From Euonymus europaeus (Eukaryota > Streptophyta > Magnoliopsida > Celastrales > Celastraceae): a DNA stretch of 64,000 nt. Below are positions 46,571-58,735 of the stretch, one piece after another. The stretch is taken from positions 21,719,555 through 21,783,554 of the forward strand of contig OY756963.1 in NCBI GenBank assembly GCA_963580455.1. The letters run 5' to 3'. The translations under genes and the position numbers were made by a program. A model generated the notes under the pieces. It worked only from the letters and a program-made list of their open reading frames with translations. It did not search any database and was not told the origin of the DNA. How positions within the stretch are numbered: position 1 is the stretch's first letter; every line of letters starts with the position of its first letter.

Positions 46571-49500
46571 TCAACGTCTAGGTCTAGGCTTGCACCGGAA
46601 CTCTGCCAAAAGAGCTATATGATCTGAAGACCAGTTTGGAGAAGGAAGGGCTGTGTCTTTCCTCAAGTTATCCTCATCCAAGAGTTCTAGCAGGGACTCC
46701 ACTGTTAAGGAGTCCGCTGAGAGACCAAATCATTAATTTAGTATAATCCACCTTTAATAGCTTTAAAAAACATGTTGCTGAATAGCTTCACCTGTGTAAA
46801 ATATGTAATCCAAGGTGCCAATAAAATCCCTGGTGAAATTAGTAAAAAGAGGTTCATTTGTTGAGGGGTCCATTCTCCTCCTATGCTGCTCCAGACCACG
46901 GCCAACCCCCATTCTTGCAAAGGATGAATAAGCACTTACCTGCAACACTGTCATGTCAAAAGCAGCAAAATATATAAAACCACAACAAGCATCATCCTCC
47001 CTCCAACATCAACTATCATTTCCATTCTTCCTTTCATAGTTTTCCAATATTAAATAAATTCATCAGAGGAAGAGAAGATAAATGAAACCCAATCTAAAAG
47101 AACACTTACAAAAACTCTTTACATAAAAAGATAGCATTACATCAATGGTAAAAAGGATAAATTACCAGAGGCAGCTGATGTGCCAATTTGTTGTGAGGAC
47201 GCAAGATACCAAGAAGGTCAACAGCCAGATCAGGATGTAATGGATCTACCTTCCCCATAGCAAGAAGGGCATGGGGCGCACTGGAACAAATTTAAACAAT
47301 AGTTTAAACAAATGTAAATATCACAGTCACAAATTGCTTGCTTCTTCAACATAAGATATAAAAATAAAAATAAAAATAAAAGAAGAAAAGTGGACGGGAG
47401 CACAAAAGACCTTCCAGGAACTGAATTGAAGTCCCCGCACACTAACATTGGAATGTCTGCACTGGCAGCAATTTTCTCCAACCCCTTCAAAAGAGTATGT
47501 ACCTAATTTGACAAACAAGATCGATCATAATTTTTTTTTTTCAATATACGCAAAGGAGAAACTAAAAATTCACATCCAGTAATATAACAAGAGTATAAAA
47601 ACCTGCCAAAGCTGGACATCCTTTAATTCATTATGGACATTTATTTGTGTATTTGCCTGAATGCCCAACCAAAAAATAAAAAACAAAGTTAAAAATATGA
47701 CGTAAAATGCATTCCTACATGAATAACCAAAAAGGAAAAAAGAAAAGAAAGGGAGGAACAAAGTCTACGCAAATCCCCAATTGCCCACATCAAATTTTTT
47801 TTTGCAAGTGATGGGGAATTGTCATATGAGCCCACATATATTCAATATCAATTAAATATAAAAGTAAACCTGAAAAATTAGAAAAGTGAAATACCACACA
47901 TCCAGATTATTAGCAGTTGTAACACAAGTACACAACCATGAAAACAAGTCTTTCGTCAACCATGGCAATATGTAACTATCATACCGTGAGTGTTTGATCT
48001 GAGATTGAGATGGAGATGGAGGCCTAATACTGTAATCAATAAGTTAAGAAAGAGATAACACGACTGACTATAGCAGGACAATTTCATTTAGTGATACTGT
48101 GATAGTCCTCAAGGGAGCGGAAAGTCCAAAATCAACTATGTACGGATGATGCACCCGCCATCGAATTAGGAGACAAATGCTAGGTATATAACTCACAGAA
48201 CGGTATGCCACATATATTACAGGAGTAAATCTTCTATCACAATCATGAAAATAGTTTCAACTTCAGAGAACATGATAGAAGCACCAATGAGTAGAAAAAG
48301 AAATAGGGAGATTTAATACCACACAGAGAAGCTGCCTTTTTCCAGGGTTATCAGGTCCTTGATTACTAAACTTTGCTTCCAGAACCACAATCAATGCAAC
48401 ATTATCCTATAAAAATTTAGATTATGCCATGGTTAATACGCTGAGATAATTGCAAAATATCGAACCAGAAAACAATGTTTTTGAGGTAAAACCATAACTA
48501 GACTACCTTAACCAATCGATTCAAAGCAGTTTTCTTTTGAGCACTTGGAACCAGAGCATCAGTCAAAGACTGTGCAGCCTTATTAAATTCAACCTGAAGA
48601 CAAGCAGGTCATCTGGATATGCGTAAAGATCAAAGGGAAAAAAAATTACCATACAAGTAGCAAACTTCCAAACCTCATATTTTTTGACATGTGTAAATCT
48701 CTCTCTACGGAAAAATGTTGCACAACCATCAATTGTACGAGGGTTTCCAGTGTATACCTGCATCCCACATCCAGAAATTAACTAACAAGAAATATGCTCA
48801 CTTTCACAACCAGTGCACAAGGCCACTGCAGAATCGGGGACAGACATAATGTACACAAACCTTAGCCCCACATAATATGTGGAGAGATTGTAGAAGCATG
48901 CCAACATAAAAAGAACAAATAAGTTGTATAATAACCTCATTTGTTTTTCCCTTGTATAAACCTTGGTAACCGTGTTTTTCCAGTTCTGGGGAAAAAAAAT
49001 CATGAAAATGATCACTTTGGACCTGAAAAAAGGTAACCACTATTAGTTGACAATTGAGTTATGCTCACTCTATATTGAACTACCAAAAAGCCAAAATAAA
49101 ATTTACTCCACAAATGATAAGGTAAATCTAGTTGTCAAAGTTCCAATAATAAAAAAACTCTAATGACAAGGGATGGCATGTATGAACAATGTTACTTTAT
49201 TTCTTCTTTTCATTTATCATTCCTTTCCTATTGAATCATTATAATGTTTTCAATATTCTCTTCAATATTGTTCATCCAGTATCACCAATTTTCTTAGCAA
49301 TGCATCATTCCAAGCAAAAAAAAACATTCAAAAAATTAGTAGCAATGGAGTAACATCCAAGAAGGCAAGAACCAATTCTTGCATGCATATTCCAAATAAG
49401 TTATCTGCAATAGAAGCATAAAAGAAAATCTATATTAAAAAAAATGCTGAGAAAACCAATATAATCGTTGAATTAAGTTTCTTTTTTCCCCAAAAAGAAA

Positions 49501-52044
49501 GAGGCATTATAGTGTAAAAGGTTTTGATGAGCACGATTAACATCCTGGCAACAAAGTAGTTTGTTGTGAGCTGAGCTCCATATCAAGTTATAAAGTTTAG
49601 ATAAAAGTTTGCACATAAAATATTCAAATTTGCAGTCTAGAATCCTGTTATCTCTTGAATAGTTCCAAAGATCAAATATCATATATCAACCATAAACTTA
49701 AAAGTGGAATCTTTTACCTCCTGAAGACAAACAATGTCCGCACGATAACCAACAATTTCACGCAATAAATTCTGTCTGCGATATGGCCAAGAGAGAGCCC
49801 ACGGAGGGCAATAACTATACGACTCACTTGTGGCATACACATCAGACAAAATGTTATATGAGAGCACTGTAAAAGTTCCTGATGAAGAAATACGGCCATC
49901 CAAATCCAAATGACCCAACTTATCAACTCCACTGACTGGGATCAAGTGACGTGGACTAGGAGATGGTGCTGGAATGACGCGAGATGTTAATATAGTGCTG
50001 GCATGTCCAACAGTCAATTTAGTTTCTACATCTACAACAACACACTCAAACCTGAGGACATGACCAATATCATCAGCAGTTGGGGTATATGTTTTAGAGC
50101 ATCCGACTTCAAACCAAGTTTCACTACCATTCCTTTGTGGAACTGAAGGATACAAAGCTGTAGAATCATTGGTCAAATTAGTGCCAGATGCAGAACCAGA
50201 TAAACTGGAACTGATAGACGAACCACTATTAAAACGCGTAAACATCTCTTCCTCCTCATTTCCATTATCATTTGCAGTACTGGCATGACGCTCATGTAGA
50301 GTGCGATGATATTGCCATGCATCTGAGAAGCACTTAGAAGAACAATGGTAACTTTTCGCAACAGGTACTTTGGTCTTAATACAACCTATACACTGCAATG
50401 TGGCTTGCTCGGATGGATGCACACTACAGACAGTGACTTTTTTATCACTCTGTATACGATACCTGAAAAGCAAATCCAAATAAAGCAAGTCTGTCTCATA
50501 TCAACTGCTACAAGGGACAGTCTGAACCGGTCTTGCAAATCATTCAGTTATTAAGATTAGCAAACAAAAATTTCACTATCAGGGACAAACACATAAATTA
50601 TACAAACTACTAACTCATTATTTTCTAAAGCAGAACGACCTACAACCATAATTCTCGAATTAACAGCCTTAAAACCATTCAATACAATCAACTAAATATT
50701 ACAATGGCCATAAAAGGGCTGAATATGGCAATCTCAAGTTGAGATTCATATACAAACTAATAAAGACCTTATGTCTTGGTCAAAGCATGTAATCACACCT
50801 AGATCATATTTCGACATCTTCGAGAATCTAGCAAAACACAATTGCACAAGCAGTTTGGATACACACATTAGTCATTTCTGAAATCATTATAGATAAATAT
50901 ATATCTAAAGACCAATGAAGTGACAAACTTTCTCATATATCATTTTCTAACTGGTTTCATTTCCTATATTCTTTTCCCTTTTTTTTAAAGAAAAATGAAC
51001 TCATTGAAGGGGCACCGAGGGATGTAAACACAATACAGACTACAGAGCATAACTGATCTGCAAGATATCATATCTAGTACCACAAAAAAGTAGACATTCT
51101 TCTAAAGAAGGTGTTGATGGAACCAAGGGGGTTTTCTTTCCTCGCATTATTATTTAGGTGTGCTGTTTTTGCCACTGGGCGCAGCATTTGCTTCCATAAT
51201 AACCCAGGAACAGTGTCATCCATAGGTGTATAACTATCCTAGTATCATCTCATAGAGATCTCAACCTTCCATCAACATAAGTTAGTCATCAAAACCACCT
51301 TCAAGCTTCAACACATAAAATTAATAGCAAAATCTTTTCCCTTCAAACAATTTTTTGCCTCCGAGTGTCTGTAACAATTTTAAACCTATAGCATATTAGC
51401 ATTTCAAAAAAAAAAAGAAAAAAAGAAACAGAAAAGAAGAGGTAACGATTTTAAACCTACAACAATGAACATTACACGATGCTAATAACTCAAGGGGTCA
51501 GTACCAATCAAAAAAAGGTAGTTTTCACCCGATACCAAAGACGATAAAGAAAAGTGCTGGTACCATATAATAATGGATGGGATATACGGGGGAAAGGCAC
51601 GCCAAGAAAATAGATTCAGATAATGTACAGAAGAGCCAAACAATGACAAGAAGAAGAAGAGGAACGTAGTAGCCAATCACACAAACTAAATGAACGAACC
51701 ACATAAGTAACAGTCCATCAACGCACATACTAAAAAAATTAAACTCTCAACAGTTCTTTAGAAAGATCACATATATTTATTAAAACAAGAACCGCCAAAC
51801 AAAGCAATCAAAGTACTAAAGAATATCCGATCAAGAAAAGACCCAAACCTAGGCAATCAAAAAGAAAAACATTTAACATTACTCACCACTTGTATCTCAA
51901 GAAATAACGGTCAATTGGGGCTAACTCAGGAACATCTTCAGTAGTGACAGTGTGGTCGGGTCGCCGTAAAAGCACGTACGGCGTAAGCTCACATCCAACA
52001 ATAGGGATATCCGAGGGGAGGTGCACCCGTAGCACGTTCAGCAT
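46571..52044 (-). CDS. CCR4: CCR4-type poly(A) deadenylase, 600 aa
   Basis: Eleven coding exons join in phase: 52044-51887, 50462-49718, 49022-48936, 48757-48674, 48593-48507, 48406-48320, 47656-47603, 47502-47411, 47280-47166, 46939-46792 and 46716-46571, giving 600 residues. An N-terminal Cys/His module (C65, C77, C80, C93, C97, H105/H109) resembles the MYND-like region that plant CCR4 uses in place of the yeast leucine-rich repeat. The exonuclease-endonuclease-phosphatase domain spans ~250-595 and keeps the catalytic set: N256 (SYNILSD), E301 (CLQE), D458 and N460 (CGDFNS), D584 and H585 (SSDH). The enzyme shortens mRNA poly(A) tails in the CCR4-NOT complex in cytoplasm and P-bodies. It is closest to the Arabidopsis CCR4a/b type. 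All introns are GT-AG; the first, 1424 bases, is the longest. Confidence 0.95.
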
Positions 52045-52677
52045 ACTTCGCTCTTATCTATCGTCGCCAAACTGTAAACCTATGGAAGCCAACAACGATA
52101 ACAGCTCCGAACAAACAGCAAATCCACCAATTCTAATTCTATATCGGACACCAGGCGGATCCGCCATTTAATTGACACGAATACCCGCCAGCCTTGACCG
52201 GACTAGAAATCAAGCCCTACACACCACAATCACGGAGAACAAGATCTTGCAAGAAAATTTACCTTTTAGAGACAAAAGTTCAGGCTCTGGATAGAAATGA
52301 GAAGAAGTGGATTGAATCAAGATTTTAGAGGGAGAATTAAATCGAATTTTAGGTTTTAGTGTGAGAGGAGAAAAAGGAATCGATAATTAGGGTTTATCAG
52401 AGCAGGTGAAAGAACGAGTTTATAAATTTTTATATGAAAAATTATTAATAACCTATCTTATCTATGTAGCAGGTGGTGGTGACCCTCTCTCCACGGAAGG
52501 TTCGTTAGGTTTTGATTGCCTTCTAAATTTTTCGTCTTTTGGTTATTTTCCCTTTTTAGCAATACCTAAATTACCTAACCGGACCGGACATTAAAATTGA
52601 AAAGTGTCCTAAACTCCTGGTTATCAACTACCAGATTTATCCCATCAAAAAAAAAAAAAACTACCAGATTTAAATCT

Positions 52678-53170
52678 GTGATGAAGTCTAAAAAGTCCTA
52701 TCGTAAGCCAACGTCCAATCAATGTAAATAAATAAAAAGTCCATGGTGGAATACAAACAGGTCAAGCTTAGAATCGGTAATGCTTATGAAAAATTATAGG
52801 TAGGTTTATTCCATCATAAAGACTTATTAAGCTAATCTCACTCATTTAAATTTATTTTTAATTTTTAAGTTTTTATAATTAAATTAATTTTTTATTTCTT
52901 AAATTACATAGCATATGTAAATATGTGATGAAGTCTAAAAAGGCCATGATAAGCCAACGTCCAATCAATATAAATAAATAAAAAGCCCATGGTGGAATAC
53001 AAACAAGCCGAGCCCATAATCGATAATGCTTAAGAAAAATTGTTAGTAGGTTTACTTGATAAAACTTATCAAGAGTAATCTTACTCATTTAAATTTATTT
53101 CTAATTATGTCTAATTTTTAAATTTTTTGTAATTAAATTAATTTTTTATTGGTTAAATTACATAAATGCC
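52678..53170. repeat. Tandem duplication, 247-base unit, two diverged copies
   Basis: GTGATGAAGTCTAAAAAG at 52678 recurs at 52925. Both copies run through AAGCCAACGTCCAATCAAT, CCATGGTGGAATACAAACA and CTCATTTAAATTTATTT to AATTAAATTAATTTTTTATT. The copies differ by scattered substitutions and small indels. They lie upstream of CCR4. Confidence 0.9.
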
Positions 53171-53179
53171 TTTTAAAAT

Positions 53180-53492
53180 ATAAAAAATCATTTCATTATC
53201 ATATATGAAAATCAAATATGCTGAGCATGCACGAGCCCGTTAGGGTTTAGCGAATTCGTTCCCCTTAGAGTTTAACACTTATTGTTTAGATTACAATATG
53301 AGAATCCGATACACGAGTCCATTAGGGTCTTAGGGTTTAACACTTATTATTTAGGTTAAATTATGAAAATTCGATACATTAGCCCGTCAGGGTTTAGTGA
53401 ATTCGTTTCCCTTAGGGTTTATAACACTTATATTTAGGTTACAGTATGAAAATTCGATACACGAGCCCGTTAGAATTTAGCGAATTCGTTCC
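53180..53492 (+). repeat. Three-unit tandem repeat with TTAGGGTTTA cores
   Basis: Units of about 85-95 bases repeat the order ATGAAAATTCGATACACGAG, CCCGTTAGGGTTTAGCGAAT, TCGTTCCCCTTAG, AACACTTAT, TTTAGGTTA. The same family lies in reverse at 40081-40330. The TTAGGGTTTA core is telomere-like but embedded in a longer unit. Confidence 0.8.
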
Positions 53493-53750
53493 CCAATATT
53501 GAAAGACACCCCAACCAAGCCCCACACTCCTCCGCCTCTAGCGCTGCTGCTACTAGCTTCTGGCTGCGAATGCAATCCATTTCCAATAACCAGCACCAAC
53601 GCCGCAGGATAAGGAGAAGAGCATCAATGAGAAGACAAATAGTGTTGAAATTACGGTTGAGCCCTTCCTCTTCCTTTGATTCCTGCTCTTCGGGATTGGA
53701 AACACCATCTCCATGTTGAACTATTTTTATAAAACAAAAATAATAAAAAT

Positions 53751-53902
53751 TTCAGTGATTTTTATCTCAAAATTATCCTAATAATATGTGTCATTCATTT
53801 ATTAAATGTGATTTTCAATAGGTCTCTTACTATAATGTGATGATATCTAATGAATGAATGTCACATATTACTAAGATATTCTTGGAATAAAAATTACTGG
53901 AA
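53751..53902. mobile_element. Foldback MITE, about 150 bases
   Basis: The left arm CAGTGATTTTTATCTCAAAA with ATAATATGTGTCATTCAT is mirrored by the right arm, which read inwards is CAGTAATTTTTATTCCAAGA with GTAATATGTGACATTCAT. The element is nearly all stem, with a short loop near 53820-53840. It is non-coding, and no clear target duplication was seen. Confidence 0.7.
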
Positions 53903-55614
53903 TCCCTAGCATTACTGTTTAGAAAGCTGATGCTCTACCTTTCTACGAAAGGCAGTAAATCCATTATTTTTAAATAATTTATTGCACTCTCATATTAGTA
54001 GCGCTTTCTCCTTGGTGATAAAATCTCTTCATTTTTTAATGTTATTTTGGTAATTTTGGGAGGTGATGGACTGGAATCCAAATTATTTTTTTGGGTGGAT
54101 TAAAACCTTAATAAAATCAACGTTTTTGGAGGTCTGCAATTCACCCTAATGCTTAATACTAATAGTGCAAGAAGATGGTTAAAATGCCCAACCTGCAACA
54201 ACTAGTGCATATCATTGAGGATAGTTTCAGTCTCGTTGGTCTCCACTCTCCAGTCAATCTGTAAAAAATGTCGATTCGATATTCGGAATCAAAGGAGGAG
54301 AGAAGGGTGGTGTTTTCAAGCTTAATACTACAAAGTGTATCGCTAAGTAATATTCCTAAATCTGATTAGAAATGGTCTGGGTTCGTATTTGGTCGAAATA
54401 GTAGGTGACGATGTGTCGTGTTCACAAGATGTTTGTTGAAATTACCCAATGAGATTGTATTGTATTTATGCATGTGCTAATTCAGCAGTATTTTTGTGTG
54501 TGTAACCAAGTAAGTTAGCAAGTAATCTAGAGATTCGTGGCTCTGCAATTCCACATAATATCGACGCGTGTGTCACATCATTCTATCATAATTTTTTATA
54601 CACATTATTTTGGCACAGCTAAATGCAAGATTCTCGAATTGCAGAGTTTCTCCATAGTCCGATCGTGGGCATATTGCAATAATGTCCTACTACACCTTAG
54701 CAAGTTTCAACACCCCTTTCTTCCCCTGCAATTTTTTATTATTAAAACTGAATTATCCTATAGCCTCTCCTGTACTAACACCGCCTTGAAGAAGTAAACC
54801 TAACTCTCATCTCCTTTTCCCTCAAGTCAATCCCACATTCTTTCCCCATATAACCAAAACAAAACCCATCTCTTATTGTCAGTTTACTGGTTTTTTTCCC
54901 TCTTGTTCCAGGCCAACCATTTCTTTAACCGCAATACACTTTGATTTTTGCTACTTTCCTTCACAATTATTTCACCTTCTTCTTGACCTTGATGGGGGCT
55001 TTGTTCCTCAATTATCCCTCAGTTGCACTGCTCTTATTATTAGTTGCATCACACCTGATCAGACGTTAAAATCAGTAGTCCTTGTCCTGACCATCTCTCT
55101 CACCATGCTTTGTCAGACATCAAGATTAGAAGTATGCAGTTTAAAAAGTGATTAACCGTGATTGATTGACAATTATATTAATTTTTAGATGATGTTCAAA
55201 AGACCCATAGCCTTCTTGGTATCATTTGACTTTTCTTTTACTTTTTTATTTTTAAGATATGTTAGAAGTTTAATTTTTTTGAATTGTTTGTTGCAACAAT
55301 ACCCTTCATTAACAAGGTTGATTGGGTAGATGCAGGGTAGCTACTGTTCGACCTCGTCTACTGAGTAGACCTCTATTTTTTTACACATTTATTGTTATTT
55401 TTAGTAGAAATGCAGTCTTTTTATATACTGACTAATGTGGATTCTGCATTAATATGGATCATCGAAAACTTTGGAATGAAGAAAACTACGATTTTCGAGT
55501 TAAATGAGTTCAAATCTTAGTGACTGAGTTGAAACGAGTCAACTCTCTCAATGACCAAAAGTTCTATTTACCCCATGTTTGGACACCGATGGGAGGCCAG
55601 TACAAGTTTGATCC

Positions 55615-55937
55615 ATGAAACTCTTCAACACAATGGAAGAATTTTCTGCACATCTCTGGAGAGATACTGTTAGCAAAACTCAATTGACGACATTAGCTTC
55701 TTCAAACCTTAAGCTCTCTGAAAAGCTTGAGTCAATATGCAGAAGATCAGTTGAGCAAACCAAGTACTTGGCTAATATTTATATACCATATACACACAGG
55801 TCTTAATGGAAAGCATGTCTAAGGAAGAGAAGAAGAGGTTTGCATTTGATGTTGGAAGCATAAATTGGAGAGATTACATCACAAATGTCCACATTCCAGG
55901 CTTAAGAAGGCATTTGAGGAAGGGAAGAGGGGATTAA
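55615..55937 (+). pseudogene. Broken C-terminal end of a fatty acyl reductase (MS2/FAR2-like)
   Basis: The first frame encodes MKLFNTMEEFSAHLWRDT and ends with RRSVEQTKYLANIYIPYT, matching the region before the end of MALE STERILITY 2-type fatty acyl reductases. It then meets a stop. The final segment (55803-55937) is in another frame: LMESMSKEEKKRFAFDVGS, INWRDYITNVHIPGLRRH, KGRGD and a stop. About a dozen codons expected between the two parts are missing. No upstream catalytic exon was found, so only the C-terminal tail remains. MS2-type enzymes make fatty alcohols for the pollen wall; this copy cannot. Confidence 0.78.
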
Positions 55938-56053
55938 CTTGCAAAGTAGAACAGGCTGCTCTTATAATTTAGCAAGTTGAACATGAATTTCAGTCCTGTA
56001 TTTTGAATTGATATTTAAACTAAATTAAACAATGGAAACTCAGAGGACAAGTG

Positions 56054-56125
56054 GCGTCTGTAGTCCAACGGTTAGGATAATTGCCTTCCAAGCAATAGAC
56101 CCGGGTTCGACTCCCGGCAGACGCA
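56054..56125 (+). tRNA. trnG-UCC: tRNA-Gly (anticodon UCC)
   Basis: A 72-base cloverleaf. The acceptor stem GCGTCTG pairs with CAGACGC and discriminator A. The anticodon stem ATTGC/GCAAT encloses the loop CTTCCAA (anticodon TCC). The T arm CCGGG-TTCGACT-CCCGG contains the B box GGTTCGACTCC, and the D arm contains the A-box-like TAGTCCAACGG. There is no intron. A T run just after the 3' end can stop RNA polymerase III. It is a nuclear-type gene that decodes GGA (and GGG by wobble). Confidence 0.95.
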
Positions 56126-56129
56126 TTTT
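56126..56129 (+). terminator. RNA polymerase III terminator of the tRNA gene
   Basis: TTTT follows the discriminator base directly. This is a minimal Pol III stop signal. Confidence 0.6.
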
Positions 56130-56663
56130 GTAACTTTTCTTCGATGCGTGATCAGTGGACTTAATTTGAACTTTTGGGCTTCTTGATTCCTAGTACAATA
56201 CGAATGGGGCAACGATTCTATATCATAAAGGCCTTAGGCTAGACTCTGGGACGACAATCAGTCAATCCCATTTCTCAGGCCAACAATGCAGCATTGTAAA
56301 GGAGTTGACTATTTTTTTAGGGCTGTCAAAAAAAAAATTGATCTCTTTTTCTTTAATTTTTTTTTACATATTTTCTATGAAAAATCGACTAAACAATTCA
56401 TTCAAAATATGTCAAAAAATCGACCTTTAACACCCCTAGCTCTTCTGTTTAGGGTGTAATTCATTAATTCTCTGGTCAATAACCTAGCTCCAGTCATTAC
56501 TCATTAGTGTAAAAAAATACACATTTAAAATTTAATTCTTACAGATGGGCATGCATACATGCTTCAATTAAATAAAACATTAAATTTATTTGAAAGCTTG
56601 TTGGAGCTGAAAACTTTTTTCTAGAAAATCTCCATATGATGAGATCCACACCAAGATTAAGGG
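56130..56663. other. Gap between tRNA-Gly and MED7
   Basis: Contains the short hAT-like element at 56318-56438 and, towards 56663, the 3' UTR of MED7. Nothing else is recognised. Confidence 0.6.
56318..56438. mobile_element. Short hAT-like MITE, about 120 bases
   Basis: The left end TAGGGCTGTCAAAAA and the right end read inwards TAGGGGTGTTAAAGG form the TAGGG-TGTCAAA terminus common to plant hAT MITEs. Inner ATTGATC and ATCGACC blocks are also inverted. No matching 8-base flank was found, so the duplication has decayed or the limits are slightly off. Confidence 0.5.
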
Positions 56664-58735
56664 CTAGTGCCCATCTAAGGTGCCAAGGGCCTCCTTGAGA
56701 AGTTTCTGTGCTTCTTCTCTCCTCCTACACAAGAACAAAGAAAAGAGAACCAACTATAAGCTCAATGATACTTCAGCAGGGGAAATTGCAAAATGATATA
56801 ACATGATAACTACTGATTTGCTAGACTTTGGGAACAGGCATATCAATAAGAACTCTCCACTTTATGGACAATTCTCTCTAGCACAAAGATATGTGCTCTC
56901 ACTGATTCATCAGGAAAATTTAAACAATGATAATCAGGCTAATTGAGGGTGTCAATGAAACAATGATGTTAAAGCAGATCACAGGAAAGAAAATGAAGCA
57001 AACCCATCTTATTCTAACACATGACCGCCTTCTAAAATCAGTAGTTTGTTCTCAATATAAATGTTAAATGTATATGGAAATTTTACTTCCTAGTCTTTAG
57101 CTCCTATGTCTGGTTGCACATAGGTCAACAGAATTTCAAAATCTAATTTGCCGTATGTGTGTGTGTATTCCATGCTTTGATAGAACAAAAACAACTTGTA
57201 CTGCAAAGTGATAGCATCATGATCATGTGAAGAAACAACCAGCGCCATAGCTTCTCAGAATTAGGCAAACATTTATAGGATAAAGGGGCAGCCTCAACTT
57301 ATCACAACCCCAAACCGAATCAGAATGCATACATTCAAATCATAGATACTTCAATCACCCGATAACAATAAATTCAATCATTAATGTTAAATGGCCTTTA
57401 TGGTAAATAGAACTGCTAAGAATAGATTACCCAACATTTATAGAAAAATAAAATAAAAACAAAAAAACTAGAAACCCTCATTTCAAATCCCTTCCAAATC
57501 AAAATAACTATTTAGCAGAATTTCCTCACCTCTTAATATCCTCTACAGCCTGTTTACGACGTTGTATCTGAAGCTCAAGTATGTGAATTAGCGTTGCTCT
57601 AGCCTGGTGGGAAAAATACACATGAATGCATCCGTAAACAAGGATGAAGGAACAGGAAACAGATGTTTCGAAAAAGAAAAAAAAAGGAGCTACCTGATGG
57701 GGACGCAATGAATTAAGGAGGTGATGCAAATTCTTGAATATAAGGGATATCTCTTCTACTCTTCTAGCATACTGTGACGGTCTTTCAACAAGAACATCGG
57801 CAAGCTCCAAAATATGCAGCTGCAGTTCTCTGTTCAGTGACCTCAGTTCTTTCTTGAAATCTACAACAAATTTGCCAAATATAAGCAATTAGAATCTTTA
57901 AAAAAACACCATTAATAAGAAGAAGGCCAGACAAGAAAAGACAACCACAATTTGCCTATGCCCAAAAAAAGTACTTCATCATAATTTGGAGAAAGTAACA
58001 TGAAACAGAAGGTTTCCTGGCTACCATGACGCCATATTAATAGTCTTTTGTTGAATTTGGAAAATCTTTGAAAAATCCTATAATGAAAAACACACTCAAG
58101 AGAATGAATTAATTCACTTCACTACCAAGATACAACCCCAAAAATTTTGAGTTCATGTAGATGATAAATTTCATCTTCTTTCCCCTCCATTGTCTAAATT
58201 ATTCTCCAAATAGAGTATATAGAATAAAAGCCTCTTCCATCAAGTGCAGTTACATCTAAGTATCTAACCCTTAAAGAAGGAAAACTAATTTGACCCAAAG
58301 TAATTGAGTGTCAGTTTCATCTTCTTTTTTCTAGTTTGCATGCTTCAATCTTCTATCCAACCTTACTGCATTAAGTGACTACGGCAGTGATTGCCTTCTT
58401 CCAAGAAATACTTGATGAACAAGAACATTAGCAGCTTAAACATACCAATATTGGGTCCTTCAGGATACAATTGACGCACTCCCTGCTCTTGCAAGCTTGG
58501 TAACACATCATCAGTCTACTCAAAAGGGAAATTTTTTAGAAATTATAAAAAATAAAGGAGTTAAATATCACAATATCATGTACATAGAGTGAGGCCTCAC
58601 AGTGTAATTGGCACCAAAGCAAACATAGGTGCCTTCAATAGGAGGCGGCGGCTCAGGAGCTGATTTAGGGTTTTCTAAGTAATCTTTGTAGAGACGGTAA
58701 TAAGGTGGCGGAGGCGGATATGTAGCTGTTGCCAT
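56664..58735 (-). CDS. MED7: Mediator complex subunit 7 (MED7), 168 aa
   Basis: Five exons join in phase: 58735-58601, 58515-58446, 57860-57694, 57603-57530 and 56724-56664, giving 168 residues, the usual plant MED7 length. The N-terminus is Pro-rich (MATATYPPPPPYYRLYKD with a PPPPIEG block), as MED7 needs for wrapping other middle-module subunits. The helical C-terminal part (~70-165) has FKKELRSLNRELQLHILELA and the Arg-rich coiled coil IQRRKQAVEDIKRRREEAQK that pairs with MED21. The protein belongs to the Mediator middle module and links transcription factors to RNA polymerase II in the nucleus. A 5' UTR intron is likely: an acceptor-like CTGTAG precedes GTTTGGTTAAG just upstream of the ATG. 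Confidence 0.96.

Larger units (their letters stand above)
52045..55614. other. Intergenic: CCR4 promoter, repeats, no complete gene
   Basis: The CCR4 leader probably extends to about 52400. Repeats at 52678-53170, 53180-53492 and 53751-53902 are listed separately. At 53510-53720 a GC-richer patch with short open frames (WLRMQSISN on the + strand) could be a decayed gene piece, but I cannot name it. From 54200 to 55600 I see nothing I can support. Confidence 0.55.

Noticed and set aside
53510..53720. Possible gene fragment with WLRMQSISN
   Set aside because: Frames are short, stops are frequent and I cannot assign a family. It is noted only as part of the gap.
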